A stretch of 64,000 bases of DNA from Paraburkholderia sp. Tr-20389 (GTDB lineage Bacteria > Pseudomonadota > Gammaproteobacteria > Burkholderiales > Burkholderiaceae). The notes under the pieces were generated by a model, which saw only the letters and a list, made by a program, of their open reading frames with translations, made no database searches and was not told where the DNA came from. This document shows positions 10,960 through 20,598 of this stretch, piece by piece (within the stretch, counting starts at the first letter, position 1; each line of letters starts with the position of its first letter). The stretch covers positions 62,001 through 126,000 of the forward strand of contig NZ_JAAGPD010000015.1 in assembly GCF_017104565.1 (NCBI RefSeq). The letters run 5' to 3'. Both the position numbers and the translations under genes were made by a program.

Positions 10960-11541
10960 TCAATGCCCGCGAATCACATCCGAGCGAGAGGTCGTGTAGA
11001 CGACGTGATTGACGTCGAAATGCACATTGAAGAAACCCTCTTGCGTGACGCCGCCCTCGCGCCACTTCCAGCTCCACACCGTCTCGGGCTTGAGCGGATA
11101 GACGGCCACCTCACCGGGTTTACCAAGCAGACGCCGTACCTCGTCTTCCGTCATGCCGGGGCGGATCTTCGCGAAGTTCGCGGCCGTCAGCACCTGCGTG
11201 ATCGACTGCAAGATGCCGTCGGGACCGATGTCGACCATGTACGTGTTGAGGCCCTGCGGGCCGCGCGGGTATTCGAACCGCTTCGAGCCGTCGGTGAACG
11301 TGCGCTCCGTTTCGGGCTTGCCCATCTGGTCGCGGATTTGCGCTTCCGTCGTGACGCCCGGCGTCAGGCCCTTCAGCAGCAGCGCATCCGGTTTGACGGC
11401 GTTGAAAAATTCCTTGAGCTTTTGCACGGCTTGCTCGCTCTGCTGGTCGTCGCAGCCGGCGAGCGCGGACATCGCGCCCACCACGGCCACGGAAAGCATC
11501 ATGTTGCGCAACGAGGTGCGGGTAATCATCTTCGATGACAT
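10960..11541 (-). CDS. BamE/SmpA-like outer membrane lipoprotein
   Basis: A 193-residue lipoprotein: a basic start, a hydrophobic stretch, and lipobox SALAGC for lipidation. Two BamE/SmpA-like motifs follow, GLTPGVTTEAQIRDQMGKP and IRPGMTEDEVRRLLGKPGE, so the mature part seems to be a tandem of the small BamE-type alpha/beta unit. It differs from the omlA copy that sits beside fur in Burkholderia. The function is unknown; membrane assembly or envelope maintenance is a guess from the fold. ATG 11541 (MSSKMITRTS) is used; ATG 11529 (MITRTS) would work as well and neither has a strong ribosome site. Confidence 0.78.
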   Translation of the reverse strand: MSSKMITRTSLRNMMLSVAVVGAMSALAGCDDQQSEQAVQKLKEFFNAVKPDALLLKGLTPGVTTEAQIRDQMGKPETERTFTDGSKRFEYPRGPQGLNTYMVDIGPDGILQSITQVLTAANFAKIRPGMTEDEVRRLLGKPGEVAVYPLKPETVWSWKWREGGVTQEGFFNVHFDVNHVVYTTSRSDVIRGH

Positions 11542-12484
11542 GCGGGACACAAACGTATGAACATCACAGAGCATAACCCGTGAGGCGGCCCGTTCGCGTT
11601 CGAACGCCGTGCAGATGTGTGTGGAAAGTTAAAGAATTGCTACGCGAGGTTTCGCGGGCAATGTCGCGGACACGAAAGATGGGATCGCTTGCGAAGCATG
11701 ATGGTCGCAGCGGAAGGACAAGCCATGCATGGGAACGCTACTGCACCGGACAGGCATGCGGGCGCATGCCGACACAACGGTTAGCGTTTCGGCCAGAAGC
11801 CACGCGTGCCTCTGGCCGACGCAATTTTCACCACTATGGACGACCGCCACGACGATGGCAGCCGCTGGCCCCTCGACTATCCTGCAAGTGCTGACAATCT
11901 AGCGTCAGCCCGCCAATTGCGCGAGAGCGCGTTTACACCGAATGCGCTGACGAATCGGGCCGCACGCCGGACACGCGTGCACCCGCATGCGAAGGTCGAC
12001 GCCGATGCCGCCGGATCAGTCGCGCGCACGCAACGGGCTGCGCGTGTGTGCCCGGCTGACCCGGTCGGCCCGGTTCGTCCGGGTGTGCACTGCGTAGCCG
12101 ACCTACGCGTGACGTGACGGACCGACCGGCGTCGAGGTCCGTGGAGGCCGCCGCCTCGTCAGGCGGATTGCGTCGCGCAGATCCGCAGCGTGGGCGGCGA
12201 CGCTTGCACAGTAACGCCCGCGCGCGCGAACGTCCGTGCGACGGCACACGCTCGGGACGCGGTCGATGTACGACACGACGGATTTCGCCCCTGTTTTCAG
12301 GGCTTTTCTGCATCGACGTCCAGGCGGTAACGGCATCTCGCCGCCACCGACCCTGCTGGCGTCAGGGACATGATCAGGCCGCCAGCAGGAACGGGAGGCC
12401 TTTGGCACAATCCGGTTTTTCGCACGCCAGACGGTCCGCGCGTCGCCCTTGCAAACGGCGATGGTTGGCCGCACATCTTTTGCC
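11542..12484. other. Long intergenic region without recognisable gene
   Basis: These 943 bp lie between two divergent genes. Every open frame here is arginine-, proline- and alanine-rich with no family resemblance, as expected of random high-GC sequence. No tRNA, terminator or repeat was recognised. It is longer than needed for two promoters, so a decayed gene or an RNA gene cannot be excluded. Confidence 0.4.
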
Positions 12485-13471
12485 ATGATTCCTTTTTCGG
12501 TCCTCGATCTTTCTCCCATCACGGCCGGCGCGACTGCGGCCGACGCGTTCCGCAACTCGCTCGATCTCGCGCAGCACGCGGAGCAATGGGGCTACAAGCG
12601 CTTCTGGCTCGCCGAGCATCACAACATGACGGGCATCGCGAGCGCCGCGACGTCGGTGGTGATCGGGCACGTCGCGGGCGGCACGAAAACGATCCGCGTC
12701 GGCTCGGGCGGCGTGATGCTGCCGAATCACGCGCCGCTCGTGATCGCCGAGCAGTTCGGCACGCTCGCGTCGCTGTATCCGGGCCGTATCGATCTCGGCC
12801 TCGGCCGTGCGCCGGGCACCGACCAGACCACGGCCCGCGCGCTGCGCCGCGATCTGCACGGCAGCGCCGATTCGTTCCCCGACGACGTCGTCGAGTTGCA
12901 GCGCTATTTCGGCGAGCCGGTGCCTGGCCAGCGCGTGCGCGCCGTGCCGGGCGCAGGTCTGAAGGTGCCGCTGTGGCTGCTCGGTTCGAGCCTGTTCAGC
13001 GCGCAGCTGGCGGCGGCGCTCGGTCTGCCGTTCGCGTTCGCGTCGCACTTCGCGCCCGACTACATGATGCAGGCGCTGCACGTGTACCGTACGCAGTTCC
13101 GTCCATCGGAAACACTCGACAAACCGTACGCGATGGTCGGCGTGAACCTGTTCGCCGCCGACACCGACGCCGAAGCGCAGCGCCTCTTCACGTCGCTGCA
13201 GCAGCAGTTCATCAACCTGCGGCGCGGCACGCCGGGCCAGTTGCAGCCGCCCGTCGATCAGGTCGCGGCATCGGACATGGAAATGAGCAGCGTGCGGCAT
13301 TCGCTCGCATGCTCGGTGATCGGCGATCGCGACACGGTTCGCGACGGCCTGCGCTCGATCATCGAGCAGACGGGCGCCAGCGAACTGATGCTGACCGCGC
13401 AGATCTACGACCACGCGGCGCGGCTGCGTTCGTTCGAAATCGGCGCGCAGGTGCGGGACGAACTGGTTTAA
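12485..13471 (+). CDS. Luciferase-like (LLM class) flavin-dependent oxidoreductase
   Basis: A 328-residue member of the bacterial luciferase fold, group MsnO8/YhbW. It opens [11 protein letters not shown] and has WLAEHHNM near residue 38, [11 protein letters not shown], and [16 protein letters not shown] near 100, marks of the FMN-binding TIM barrel. Such proteins are FMNH2-dependent monooxygenases or alkanal-type oxidoreductases; the substrate is unknown here. The start MIPFSVLD at 12485 fits the family. It stands alone, convergent with the lipoprotein hydrolase. Confidence 0.88.
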   Translation: MIPFSVLDLSPITAGATAADAFRNSLDLAQHAEQWGYKRFWLAEHHNMTGIASAATSVVIGHVAGGTKTIRVGSGGVMLPNHAPLVIAEQFGTLASLYPGRIDLGLGRAPGTDQTTARALRRDLHGSADSFPDDVVELQRYFGEPVPGQRVRAVPGAGLKVPLWLLGSSLFSAQLAAALGLPFAFASHFAPDYMMQALHVYRTQFRPSETLDKPYAMVGVNLFAADTDAEAQRLFTSLQQQFINLRRGTPGQLQPPVDQVAASDMEMSSVRHSLACSVIGDRDTVRDGLRSIIEQTGASELMLTAQIYDHAARLRSFEIGAQVRDELV

Positions 13472-13482
13472 CGGGCACGCTG

Positions 13483-13511
13483 CAAGCGAAGGCAACGTTA
13501 GCCTTCGCTTG
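13483..13511. terminator. Strong hairpin between convergent genes
   Basis: An 11-bp perfect stem CAAGCGAAGGC/GCCTTCGCTTG with a 7-nt loop lies between the convergent stops at 13471 and 13524. There is no long T run, but position and stem strength suggest a shared two-way terminator. Confidence 0.55.
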
Positions 13512-13523
13512 TCTCACCTGCCA

Positions 13524-14597
13524 TCAACGATTCGCGGGAATGGCGGCCAGTCCGTCGAGCAGCGCCTTGTGGAACGCGGCAGGATCCTGCATCTGCGGCG
13601 CGTGGCCAAGTTCGGGAAACTCGACGAGCGTCGCGTGCGGAATCGCCTTCGCGGCCGCGCGGCCAAGCTCCGGGTAATGGCCGAGCTTCGCGCGCACCTC
13701 GGGTGGTGCCGCGTCCTTGCCGATTGCGGTCGTGTCCTTCTGTCCGATCAACAGCAGCGTCGGCACGCTCACCTGCCCCAGTTCATAAACAACCGGCTGC
13801 GTATAGATCATGTCGTACAGCAGCGCCGAGTCCCACGCGACTTCCTTCTTGCCCGGCCCGCGATACATCCCCGCGAGCATCTGCACCCACGGCTCGAAGT
13901 CGCTGCGCCACTGCCCCGAATAGTAGGTCGCCTGCTCGTAGCGGCGGATGCCGTCCGCCGTCGTCTTCAGTTCGCGCCCGTACCACTGGTCGACGGACAG
14001 CGACGGCACGCCCTTCGCCTTCCAGTCCTCGAGTCCGATGGGATTGACGAGCACCAGTTGCTGCGTCTCGCTGGGGTACATCAGCGCGTAGCGGATGGCG
14101 AGCATGCCGCCCGTCGAATGGCCGACGATGGTCGCGTTCTTCACGCCGATCGATTCGAGCAGCGCATGCGTATTGCGCGCCAGTTGCTGGAAGCTGAACT
14201 GGTAGCGCTGCGGCTTGCTCGACTTGCAAAATCCGATCTGATCCGGCGCGATCACGCGATACCCCGCCGCCGACAGCCGCTCGATCGAGCCTTCCCACGT
14301 CGCGCCGCAAAAATTCTTGCCGTGCAGCAACACGACCGTGCGGCCGTTCGGATGCGCTGGCGCAATATCCATGTAAGCCATATGGAGCGCCTCGCCTTGC
14401 GAGGTGAATTCGAACTGATGCACGGGCGCCGGATAGTCGAAACCCTGCAGTTCGGGACCGTAGGCCGGACCGTTATCGGCTGGAGCGGCCGACGTGGCGG
14501 ACGAGCCCGTGGCAGGCTGGGTCGCACAGGCACCGAGGCTCAGCGCGGCGACGCATGCGATCAGGGAAGCGGCAACGAAAGGTGAACGGAAAGTCAT
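13524..14597 (-). CDS. Alpha/beta hydrolase lipoprotein
   Basis: A 357-residue secreted hydrolase. The N-terminus is a lipoprotein signal with lipobox LSLGAC (Cys24), then a Ser/Ala/Pro-rich linker. The alpha/beta-hydrolase fold follows: HGKNFCG oxyanion region, nucleophile elbow GHSTGG, Asp in LLLIGQKDTT and His in ELGHAPQ near the end. It would act in the periplasm or at the outer membrane. Substrate unknown; esterase, lipase or epoxide hydrolase are all possible from the fold. Confidence 0.85.
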   Translation of the reverse strand: MTFRSPFVAASLIACVAALSLGACATQPATGSSATSAAPADNGPAYGPELQGFDYPAPVHQFEFTSQGEALHMAYMDIAPAHPNGRTVVLLHGKNFCGATWEGSIERLSAAGYRVIAPDQIGFCKSSKPQRYQFSFQQLARNTHALLESIGVKNATIVGHSTGGMLAIRYALMYPSETQQLVLVNPIGLEDWKAKGVPSLSVDQWYGRELKTTADGIRRYEQATYYSGQWRSDFEPWVQMLAGMYRGPGKKEVAWDSALLYDMIYTQPVVYELGQVSVPTLLLIGQKDTTAIGKDAAPPEVRAKLGHYPELGRAAAKAIPHATLVEFPELGHAPQMQDPAAFHKALLDGLAAIPANR

Positions 14598-15064
14598 AGA
14601 CGATGGGATGGCTGTCGATGAATGCAGACGGGCCCGTCATGATGCCCGCGTTACCGCCGCTTTGCAGCGCCGTCTGCAATGGCTTCGACGCAAACCCCTT
14701 GATTCGCCCGCCAAACATCCGTTTCAATTCGCCACATGCGACGGACGCGCAGCCGGTCAGGAACAATTTGCCCGCAAGCATCGCCTGACGCGCGGCGGGA
14801 CAGCCGTTCTTACCTGCCGCGCATAGGTGTCCAAGCCAGCGGCACGCCGAATGTGGCGTGCCGAACGCGGCATGTTGCGCGCCGCATGCGCATGGTCCAG
14901 ACTAATCGCTGGCTGGCATCCGACGTGCATCGACATTTCCAGCCCGAAAGAAAGCAGGCCGTCGCACACACAAACAAGAACAACGAACAGCGTCACACAA
15001 CAATCAGAACGCCGGGGCAAAGAAAAAGCTTCCACCAGGGCTCACCCATAACACGGAGACGCAC
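14598..15064. other. Intergenic region upstream of glgC
   Basis: A 467-bp divergent spacer that should carry the glgCA promoter and that of the lipoprotein hydrolase. No gene-like frame or clear operator was seen. The last 150 bp before glgC are less GC-rich (AACAAGAACAACGAACAG region). Confidence 0.4.
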
Positions 15065-16333
15065 ATGGATACGCCGGCAAGCCTCAACGATCTGCAACAC
15101 ACCACGCTCGCCATCGTCCTCGCGGGCGGACGCGGCACGCGCCTCGGCCCCCTCACGAACAAGCGCGTGAAGCCCGCCGTGCACTTCGGCGGCAAGTACC
15201 GGATCATCGATTTCGCACTGTCGAACTGCCTGAATTCGGGCATCCGGCGCATCGCCGTGGTCACGCAGTACAAGGCTCACTCGTTGCTGCGGCACGTGCA
15301 GCGCGGCTGGGGCTTCCTGCGCGGCGAGTTCAACGAGTTCATCGATCTGTGGCCGGCGCAGCAGCGCGTCGAAGGCGCGCACTGGTATCGCGGCACGGCC
15401 GACGCGGTGTTCCAGAACCTCGACATCATCCGCTCGATCCGCCCGAAATACGTCGTCGTGCTGGCGGGCGACCACATCTACAAGATGGATTACACGCGGA
15501 TGGTGATGGACCACGTCGAGTCGAAGGCCGACTGCACGGTCGGCTGCATCGAGGTGCCGCGCATGGAGGCCGTCGCGTTCGGCGTGATGCACGTCGACGA
15601 GGACCGGCGCGTGACGGGCTTCGTCGAAAAACCCGCCGATCCGCCCGCGATGCCCGGCCGCCCTGACATCGCACTCGCGAGCATGGGCATCTACGTGTTC
15701 AATGCCGACTACCTGTACTCGATGCTCGAAGACAACATCACCAGCGTCGCGACGGACCACGACTTCGGCAAGGACATCATTCCGCGTGTGGTCACGTCGG
15801 GTCATGCGATCGCGCATCCGTTCAGCATGTCGTGCGTGTCGTCGGACCCGAGCGTCGAGCCTTACTGGCGTGACGTCGGCACGATCGACGCGTACTGGGC
15901 CGCGAATCTCGATCTTGCGTCGACGATCCCCGCACTCGACCTTTACGACCGCAACTGGCCCATCTGGACGCATCAGGAGCAGTTGCCGCCCGCCAAGTTC
16001 GTGCGCGACCTGAACGGGCTGCAAGGCTCGGGCACGAACATGATCGTGTGCGGCGGCTGTGTGATTTCCGGCTCGCAGATTTCGCGCTCGGTGCTGTCGT
16101 CGAATGTGGTCGTGAATTCGTTCTGTAACATCGCTGAGGCAGTCTTGTTGCCGCAGGTGTCGATCGGCGCGAGTTGCCGGTTGCGCAAGGTCGTGATCGA
16201 CCGCGGCTGCCACATTCCGGACGGCACCGTGATCGGCGAAGACCCGGTGCGCGACGGCGAGCGCTTCTACCGGACGGACAGCGGCGTCGTGCTGGTGACG
16301 GCGGAAGCGCTCAAGCGGCAGACGGCGCGCTAG
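15065..16333 (+). CDS. glgC: Glucose-1-phosphate adenylyltransferase
   Basis: A 422-residue ADP-glucose pyrophosphorylase, the committed step of glycogen synthesis (glucose-1-P + ATP to ADP-glucose + PPi). The nucleotidyltransferase domain starts with [19 protein letters not shown] near residue 20 and carries [14 protein letters not shown] and [10 protein letters not shown]. The C-terminal part is the left-handed beta helix (residues about 300-420). Length matches GlgC. It is followed after 174 bp by glgA on the same strand. Confidence 0.96.
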   Translation: MDTPASLNDLQHTTLAIVLAGGRGTRLGPLTNKRVKPAVHFGGKYRIIDFALSNCLNSGIRRIAVVTQYKAHSLLRHVQRGWGFLRGEFNEFIDLWPAQQRVEGAHWYRGTADAVFQNLDIIRSIRPKYVVVLAGDHIYKMDYTRMVMDHVESKADCTVGCIEVPRMEAVAFGVMHVDEDRRVTGFVEKPADPPAMPGRPDIALASMGIYVFNADYLYSMLEDNITSVATDHDFGKDIIPRVVTSGHAIAHPFSMSCVSSDPSVEPYWRDVGTIDAYWAANLDLASTIPALDLYDRNWPIWTHQEQLPPAKFVRDLNGLQGSGTNMIVCGGCVISGSQISRSVLSSNVVVNSFCNIAEAVLLPQVSIGASCRLRKVVIDRGCHIPDGTVIGEDPVRDGERFYRTDSGVVLVTAEALKRQTAR

Positions 16334-16507
16334 CGCCGGCCGTCGTCCGGAAAGCGCAGACAACTCGCAGCCGGCACAGCAGACGCCGGGCGCGCGAGAC
16401 GGGTTGCGCGCCTCCTGCATGGTCCGTGCGCTTTTATGCATGGATCTCACCGGCGACACGCCGCACGGCAACCCCCAACCGAACGTTCACCGACAGGATT
16501 CAGGCCC

Positions 16508-17968
16508 ATGACGATCCGCGCGCTGCATGTCGCAAGCGAGCTGTATCCCCTTCTGAAAACGGGCGGTCTCGCCGATGTCGTGGGCGCGCTGCCGCCCGCG
16601 CTGATCGAACTGGGCGCCGATGTCCGCGTGCTGCTGCCCGGCTTCCCCGCCGTGGTCGCCGGGCTGTCGGACCTGCAACCCGTGGCGCGAATCGGCGAGC
16701 GATTCGGCGCATCGAACGTGACGCTGGAGCGCGGCACGCTGCCCGCCAACGGCCTGATCGTCTACGTGATCCGCGCGGAAACGCTCTATGACCGCAACGG
16801 CAATCCGTATCTCGACGCCGAGCACGTGCCATACGGCGACAACGCGCAACGCTTCGCGATGCTCGGCTGGGTCGCGGCGCAACTCGCGCTCCATCTCGAC
16901 CCGGCCTGGGCGCCCCAGATCGTCCATGCACACGACTGGCATGCGGGCCTCGCGCCCGCCTATCTGAAAGCGGCCGCGCGCGAGCACGGCAAGCCGCCTG
17001 CGCGCGCCATTTTCACGGTCCATAACCTGGCCTACCAAGGCATCTTTCCCGCGCATCAGTTCGGCCAGCTGGGCCTGCCTGCGGATTTCTTCCACATGAG
17101 CGGCGTCGAGTTCTACGGACAGATGTCGTTCCTGAAGGCAGGACTCTTCTACAGCGACCGCATCACGACGGTGAGCCCAACGTATGCGCGCGAAATCCAG
17201 ACGCTTGCGCAGGGCGGCGGGCTCGATGGGCTGCTGAGCCAGCGTTCGCACGATCTGTCGGGCATCCTGAACGGCGTCGACTACACGGTATGGCAGCCGT
17301 CGGTCGACCCGCTGATCGCGGCGCGCTACACCGACACGCGCCTCGCCGGCAAGCGTGCGTGCAAGACGGCGCTGCAGGAGCGCTTCCATCTCGCGCCGAA
17401 GGGCGACGCGCTGCTGTTCGGCGTCGTGAGCCGGCTGACGGAACAGAAAGGCCTCGATCTGCTGCTGGCCGCGTTGCCCGACATCATCAAGCGCGGCGGA
17501 CAACTGGTCGTGTTCGGCACGGGCGACCCTGCGCTCGAAAACGGCTTGCAGCGCGTCGCGCAGGCGCATCCCGAGAGCGTCGCCGTCGAACTCGGCTTCG
17601 ACGAAACGCTCGCGCATCAGATCATCGCGGGCAGCGACGTGATCGCGGTGCCGTCGCGTTTCGAGCCGTGCGGCCTGACGCAGCTCTATGCGCTTGCGTA
17701 CGGCGCGCTGCCGCTCGTGCATCGCGTCGGCGGCCTGGCCGACACGGTCGTCGATGCGTCGCTCGAAAACATCGCCGACGATCTCGCGACGGGCTTCATA
17801 TTCGAGCGCTTCGAGCCCGAAGCGCTGACGGCCGCGATCCGCCGCGCCTTCGCGCTGTACGCGCGGCGCACCGACTGGAAAGCGGCGCAGCGCCGCGCAA
17901 TGCGCCAGGACTTCGGCTGGGGCGCGTCGGCCGAGCGCTATCTCGCGCTCTATCGCGAGCTGGTGTGA
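16508..17968 (+). CDS. glgA: Glycogen synthase (ADP-glucose)
   Basis: A 486-residue GT5 glycogen synthase that adds glucose from ADP-glucose to the growing alpha-1,4 chain. It has the ADP-glucose loop KTGGLADVVGALP at residues 18-30, the HDWHAGLAP region and the C-terminal EPCGLTQLYALAYG donor site. ATG 16508 (MTIRALHVASELYP) matches the family start; an earlier in-frame ATG adds an unrelated tail. It forms a glgCA pair, with no glgB, glgP or glgX in this window. Confidence 0.96.
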   Translation: MTIRALHVASELYPLLKTGGLADVVGALPPALIELGADVRVLLPGFPAVVAGLSDLQPVARIGERFGASNVTLERGTLPANGLIVYVIRAETLYDRNGNPYLDAEHVPYGDNAQRFAMLGWVAAQLALHLDPAWAPQIVHAHDWHAGLAPAYLKAAAREHGKPPARAIFTVHNLAYQGIFPAHQFGQLGLPADFFHMSGVEFYGQMSFLKAGLFYSDRITTVSPTYAREIQTLAQGGGLDGLLSQRSHDLSGILNGVDYTVWQPSVDPLIAARYTDTRLAGKRACKTALQERFHLAPKGDALLFGVVSRLTEQKGLDLLLAALPDIIKRGGQLVVFGTGDPALENGLQRVAQAHPESVAVELGFDETLAHQIIAGSDVIAVPSRFEPCGLTQLYALAYGALPLVHRVGGLADTVVDASLENIADDLATGFIFERFEPEALTAAIRRAFALYARRTDWKAAQRRAMRQDFGWGASAERYLALYRELV

Positions 17969-18244
17969 GCATGCAAGCGCCCTTGATCCTGCGCATCATC
18001 GGCGCGCGCTTTGATGGTTCGGCGCAACACGACGGGGCCCGATCGATTCCGCAGCGCGAAATCTCATGTATCTTGTGATGAACCGGCTGTGACGTGTATG
18101 CCGGGCGCGCGCTGCGCCTCGCGCCAAAGCGGTGCATGAAGGGCCACGCCGACGGCAGAAGCATCGATCGGCAACGAGCACCTGATCGCCCATCCGTTCA
18201 GCCTTCTTTCTACCGGCGCGCTCCTCGCGCCGTATCGGTTCAAC

Positions 18245-19108
18245 ATGAAAAACGTTCTGAGCATCCAGTCGCACGTCGTATTCGGGCACGCAGGCAACGG
18301 CGCCTCGGAGTTCCCGATGCGGCGCCTTGGCGTCAACGTGTGGCCGCTCAACACGGTGCAGTTTTCGAACCATACGCAATACGGCCATTGGGAAGGCAGC
18401 GCGATCGACGCGTCGCAGATGCTGGCGCTCGTCGAGGGCATCGGCGCGATCGGCATGCTGCCGCGTTGCGATGCCGTGCTCTCGGGCTATCTCGGCACGC
18501 CCGAGCAGGCGCAGGCCGTGATCGAAATCGTGCGCGCCGTGAAGGCGGCGAATCCGCACGCGCTTTATATCTGCGACCCGGTGATGGGCACGGCGACGGG
18601 CTGCCGCGTCGAGCCGGGCATTCAGGAGTTTCTCGTCAGGACGATGCCTGAAGTGTCCGACGTGATGTGCCCGAATCACAGCGAGTTGCAGCGGATGGTC
18701 GGACGCGAGATCGAGACGGTCGAGGAAGCCGTCGCCGCGTGCCGCGAACTGATGAAACGCGGTCCGAAGATGGTGCTCGTCAAGCATCTGCTCGATCGCA
18801 ACAGTCTCGCGGACCGCTTCAACATGCTGGTCGTGACGTCGCGCGAAGCGTGGATGGGGCAGCGTCCGCTGTATCCGTTCGCGCGTCAGCCGGTGGGTGT
18901 CGGCGACATGACGAGTGCTGTGTTCGTCGCCCGCACGCTGCTCGGCGACTCCGTGCGCAGCGCGTTCGAGCATACGCTTGCTGCTGTCAATGCCGTGGTG
19001 CGCGCGACGTGGGACGCGGGGCGGTATGAACTCGAGATCGTCGCGGCACAGGACGACATTGCGCGGCCGCGCGACTGGTTCGATGCGTGGGTGGTGGAGT
19101 CGGCGTAG
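18245..19108 (+). CDS. pdxY: Pyridoxal kinase
   Basis: A 287-residue ribokinase-like kinase of the PdxY type that phosphorylates pyridoxal to PLP for vitamin B6 salvage. It has the opening [36 protein letters not shown] in the substrate lid, and the catalytic [10 protein letters not shown] motif near residue 220. Length is normal. It stands alone downstream of glgA (276 bp away) and ends before a strong terminator. Confidence 0.95.
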   Translation: MKNVLSIQSHVVFGHAGNGASEFPMRRLGVNVWPLNTVQFSNHTQYGHWEGSAIDASQMLALVEGIGAIGMLPRCDAVLSGYLGTPEQAQAVIEIVRAVKAANPHALYICDPVMGTATGCRVEPGIQEFLVRTMPEVSDVMCPNHSELQRMVGREIETVEEAVAACRELMKRGPKMVLVKHLLDRNSLADRFNMLVVTSREAWMGQRPLYPFARQPVGVGDMTSAVFVARTLLGDSVRSAFEHTLAAVNAVVRATWDAGRYELEIVAAQDDIARPRDWFDAWVVESA

Positions 19109-19149
19109 AGCGCACGGCGTCGCCTGTCAGCCCGACGTCCTATAATGCC

Positions 19150-19177
19150 TGCCGCGCGAACCTTGCGCGGCATTTTT
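19150..19177 (+). terminator. Rho-independent terminator after pdxY
   Basis: The 8-bp stem TGCCGCGC/GCGCGGCA, with 7-nt loop, is followed directly by TTTTTATT. A perfect TATAAT lies at 19141-19146 just before the stem but no matching -35 box was found, so it may be chance. Confidence 0.8.
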
Positions 19178-19211
19178 ATTGGCACTGGCAACACTGGCAA
19201 AAGAGGCACTG

Positions 19212-19673
19212 ATGGACGGCACAATCCGCAGCGAACGTGAAGAGCAGTTTGAAGAGTTATGCATCAGCGTCGACGCAGACGAGGCGCATGAGCAGGAAGC
19301 GATCGAATTCTTCGAAGCGCAGTTCGGCGAAGCGGACTTCGACGCTGCGCAATGGCTCGATATCGCGCTGTATTATTCGCCCGCTGTGGCGCGGGGCATC
19401 ATCGAGATGGTGACGCCTGATGACAAGGCGCGTAGCAATATCGCCGTCGTGATTGGCGATAACCTCGATATTTCGTATGGCGAGGAAGAGTGTCAGCAGT
19501 TTGCTGAGACGATTCAGTTTGCGATCGCCAATGGGGTGCCTGTTGATGTTGATGTCGTGCTCGATGGGTGTCAGCGGGCTATCGATGACCTCGATACGTG
19601 GGCCGAAGATGATGTCAAGGAGCCGCTGCTGCGATTGCGGGAGGAATTGCTGCGGATGCAGGGGGAGATTTAA
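19212..19673 (+). CDS. Small acidic protein of unknown function
   Basis: A 153-residue protein, very rich in Asp and Glu across its whole length, with predicted helices and no membrane segment or signal peptide. It begins MDGTIRSEREEQFEEL and has two Cys. I do not recognise a family. Coding character is good (ribosome site AGAGG, regular codon use in the first two thirds, in-frame to a clear stop), so it is taken as real and cytosolic. Its last third has an unusual number of T- and G-ending codons as it nears the repeat region to the right. It lies between the pdxY terminator and the 22-bp tandem repeat. Confidence 0.7.
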   Translation: MDGTIRSEREEQFEELCISVDADEAHEQEAIEFFEAQFGEADFDAAQWLDIALYYSPAVARGIIEMVTPDDKARSNIAVVIGDNLDISYGEEECQQFAETIQFAIANGVPVDVDVVLDGCQRAIDDLDTWAEDDVKEPLLRLREELLRMQGEI

Positions 19674-19704
19674 GGTCTTTTTTGTGCTGCGCACGGCTTT
19701 TGGT

Positions 19705-19897
19705 GTTGCCGATGGCGTTCGGTTTTGTTGCCGATGGCATCCGGTTTTGTTGCCGATGGCATCCGGTTCTGTTGCCGATGGCATCCGGTTCTGTTGCCGA
19801 TGGCATCCGGTTCTGTTGCCGATGGCATCCGGTTCTGTTGCCGATGGCATCCGGTTCTGTTGCCGATGGCATCCGGTTCTGTTGCCGATGGCATCCG
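19705..19897 (+). repeat. 22-bp tandem repeat, nine copies
   Basis: Nine head-to-tail units of GTTGCCGATGGCATCCGGTT plus CT start at 19705, 19727, 19749, 19771, 19793, 19815, 19837, 19859 and 19881. The first unit is variant (GCGTTC) and the first two end TTTT in place of TTCT. Because 22 is not a multiple of 3 it reads as a 22-residue peptide period in every frame, but this is not a protein repeat. It appears to be an expansion of the GGCATCCGCG motif found in the flank of the neighbouring element. Confidence 0.97.
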
Positions 19898-19898
19898 C

Positions 19899-20587
19899 GA
19901 TTTCATGTCGGTGTTCAGGCGTTGCCCCTGTGCGGGGCGGCACTTACTTTCTTTGCCGCCGCAAAGAAAGTAAGCAAAGAAAGCGGGCTAACACCGCCAA
20001 TCCTAGTTGTTGCCTGCGGGCCCCCAACAGTTCTTACGCCTCATGCGGCATCGAGCTAATCCTCGCTCGTTGCCAGCGCACCTGGATTCGCCTCACCCAC
20101 TTCACGCCCCCGCGTCACAACCTGCGTTACCAGAAATCGACTGCCGCCCAGGTGGCAAACTGTGTGTAGGCCGTCGCGATGGACGTGCACCACTCCGGAC
20201 TGAAAAGCGGGATCGGTGTCGTAGGAGCGCGAACGCGTACGGTGCAACAACCTACACATAGTTTGCCACCTGGGCGGCGCGGACGGGTCGCTGCCGTGGG
20301 CTGCGCTACGGGTGGCTGGAGTGGGTGATGCGCCTGTTCGAGGCGCTGGCAACGGGCGCAAAGCTATGTGCTGCCGCCTGGAGTGCGGGAGCCGTCGGGG
20401 GCCCGCAGGCAACAACTAGCACTGGCGGGGTTAGCCCGCTTTCTTTGCTTACTTTCTTTGCGGCGGCAAAGAAAGTAAGTGCCGCCCCGCACAGGGGCAA
20501 CGCCTGAACACCGACATGAAATCGCGAATGCCAGCGAACAAAGGCGCTCGCCAGCAAAAAAAACCAGAACAGCGACTGCGTCGCAGA
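19899..20587. repeat. Composite inverted-repeat element, copy B
   Basis: The core runs 19919-20503 (585 bp), with the same layout as copy A. In copy B both arms carry the CTTACTTTCTTTGC-type hairpin. The right outer flank ends in ACTGCGTCGCAGA at 20587. The left outer flank is replaced by the 22-bp tandem array. It lies between convergent genes; the stop of the transglutaminase-fold gene is 12 bp to the right. Confidence 0.9.
20143..20278. repeat. Central inverted-repeat cassette of element B
   Basis: 28-bp arms at 20143-20170 and 20251-20278 flank an 80-bp centre containing GGACTGAAAAGCGGGATCGG on the plus strand. Orientation is the same as A and C. Confidence 0.88.
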
Positions 20588-20598
20588 CAACAAAAAAC

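Noticed and set aside
11542-11900. fur gene expected beside an omlA-type gene
   Set aside because: No fur-like frame is present, and the lipoprotein here is a different BamE-like type.
19141-19146. TATAAT as a promoter for the acidic protein gene
   Set aside because: No -35 box at suitable spacing, and a terminator hairpin follows at once.
19705-19897. CRISPR array
   Set aside because: The 22-bp units are head to tail without spacers, and no cas gene is present.
19615-19943. Repeat protein with GNRTGCHRQQNRMPSAT periods
   Set aside because: Product of the 22-bp DNA repeat, open in several frames on both strands with no start signal.
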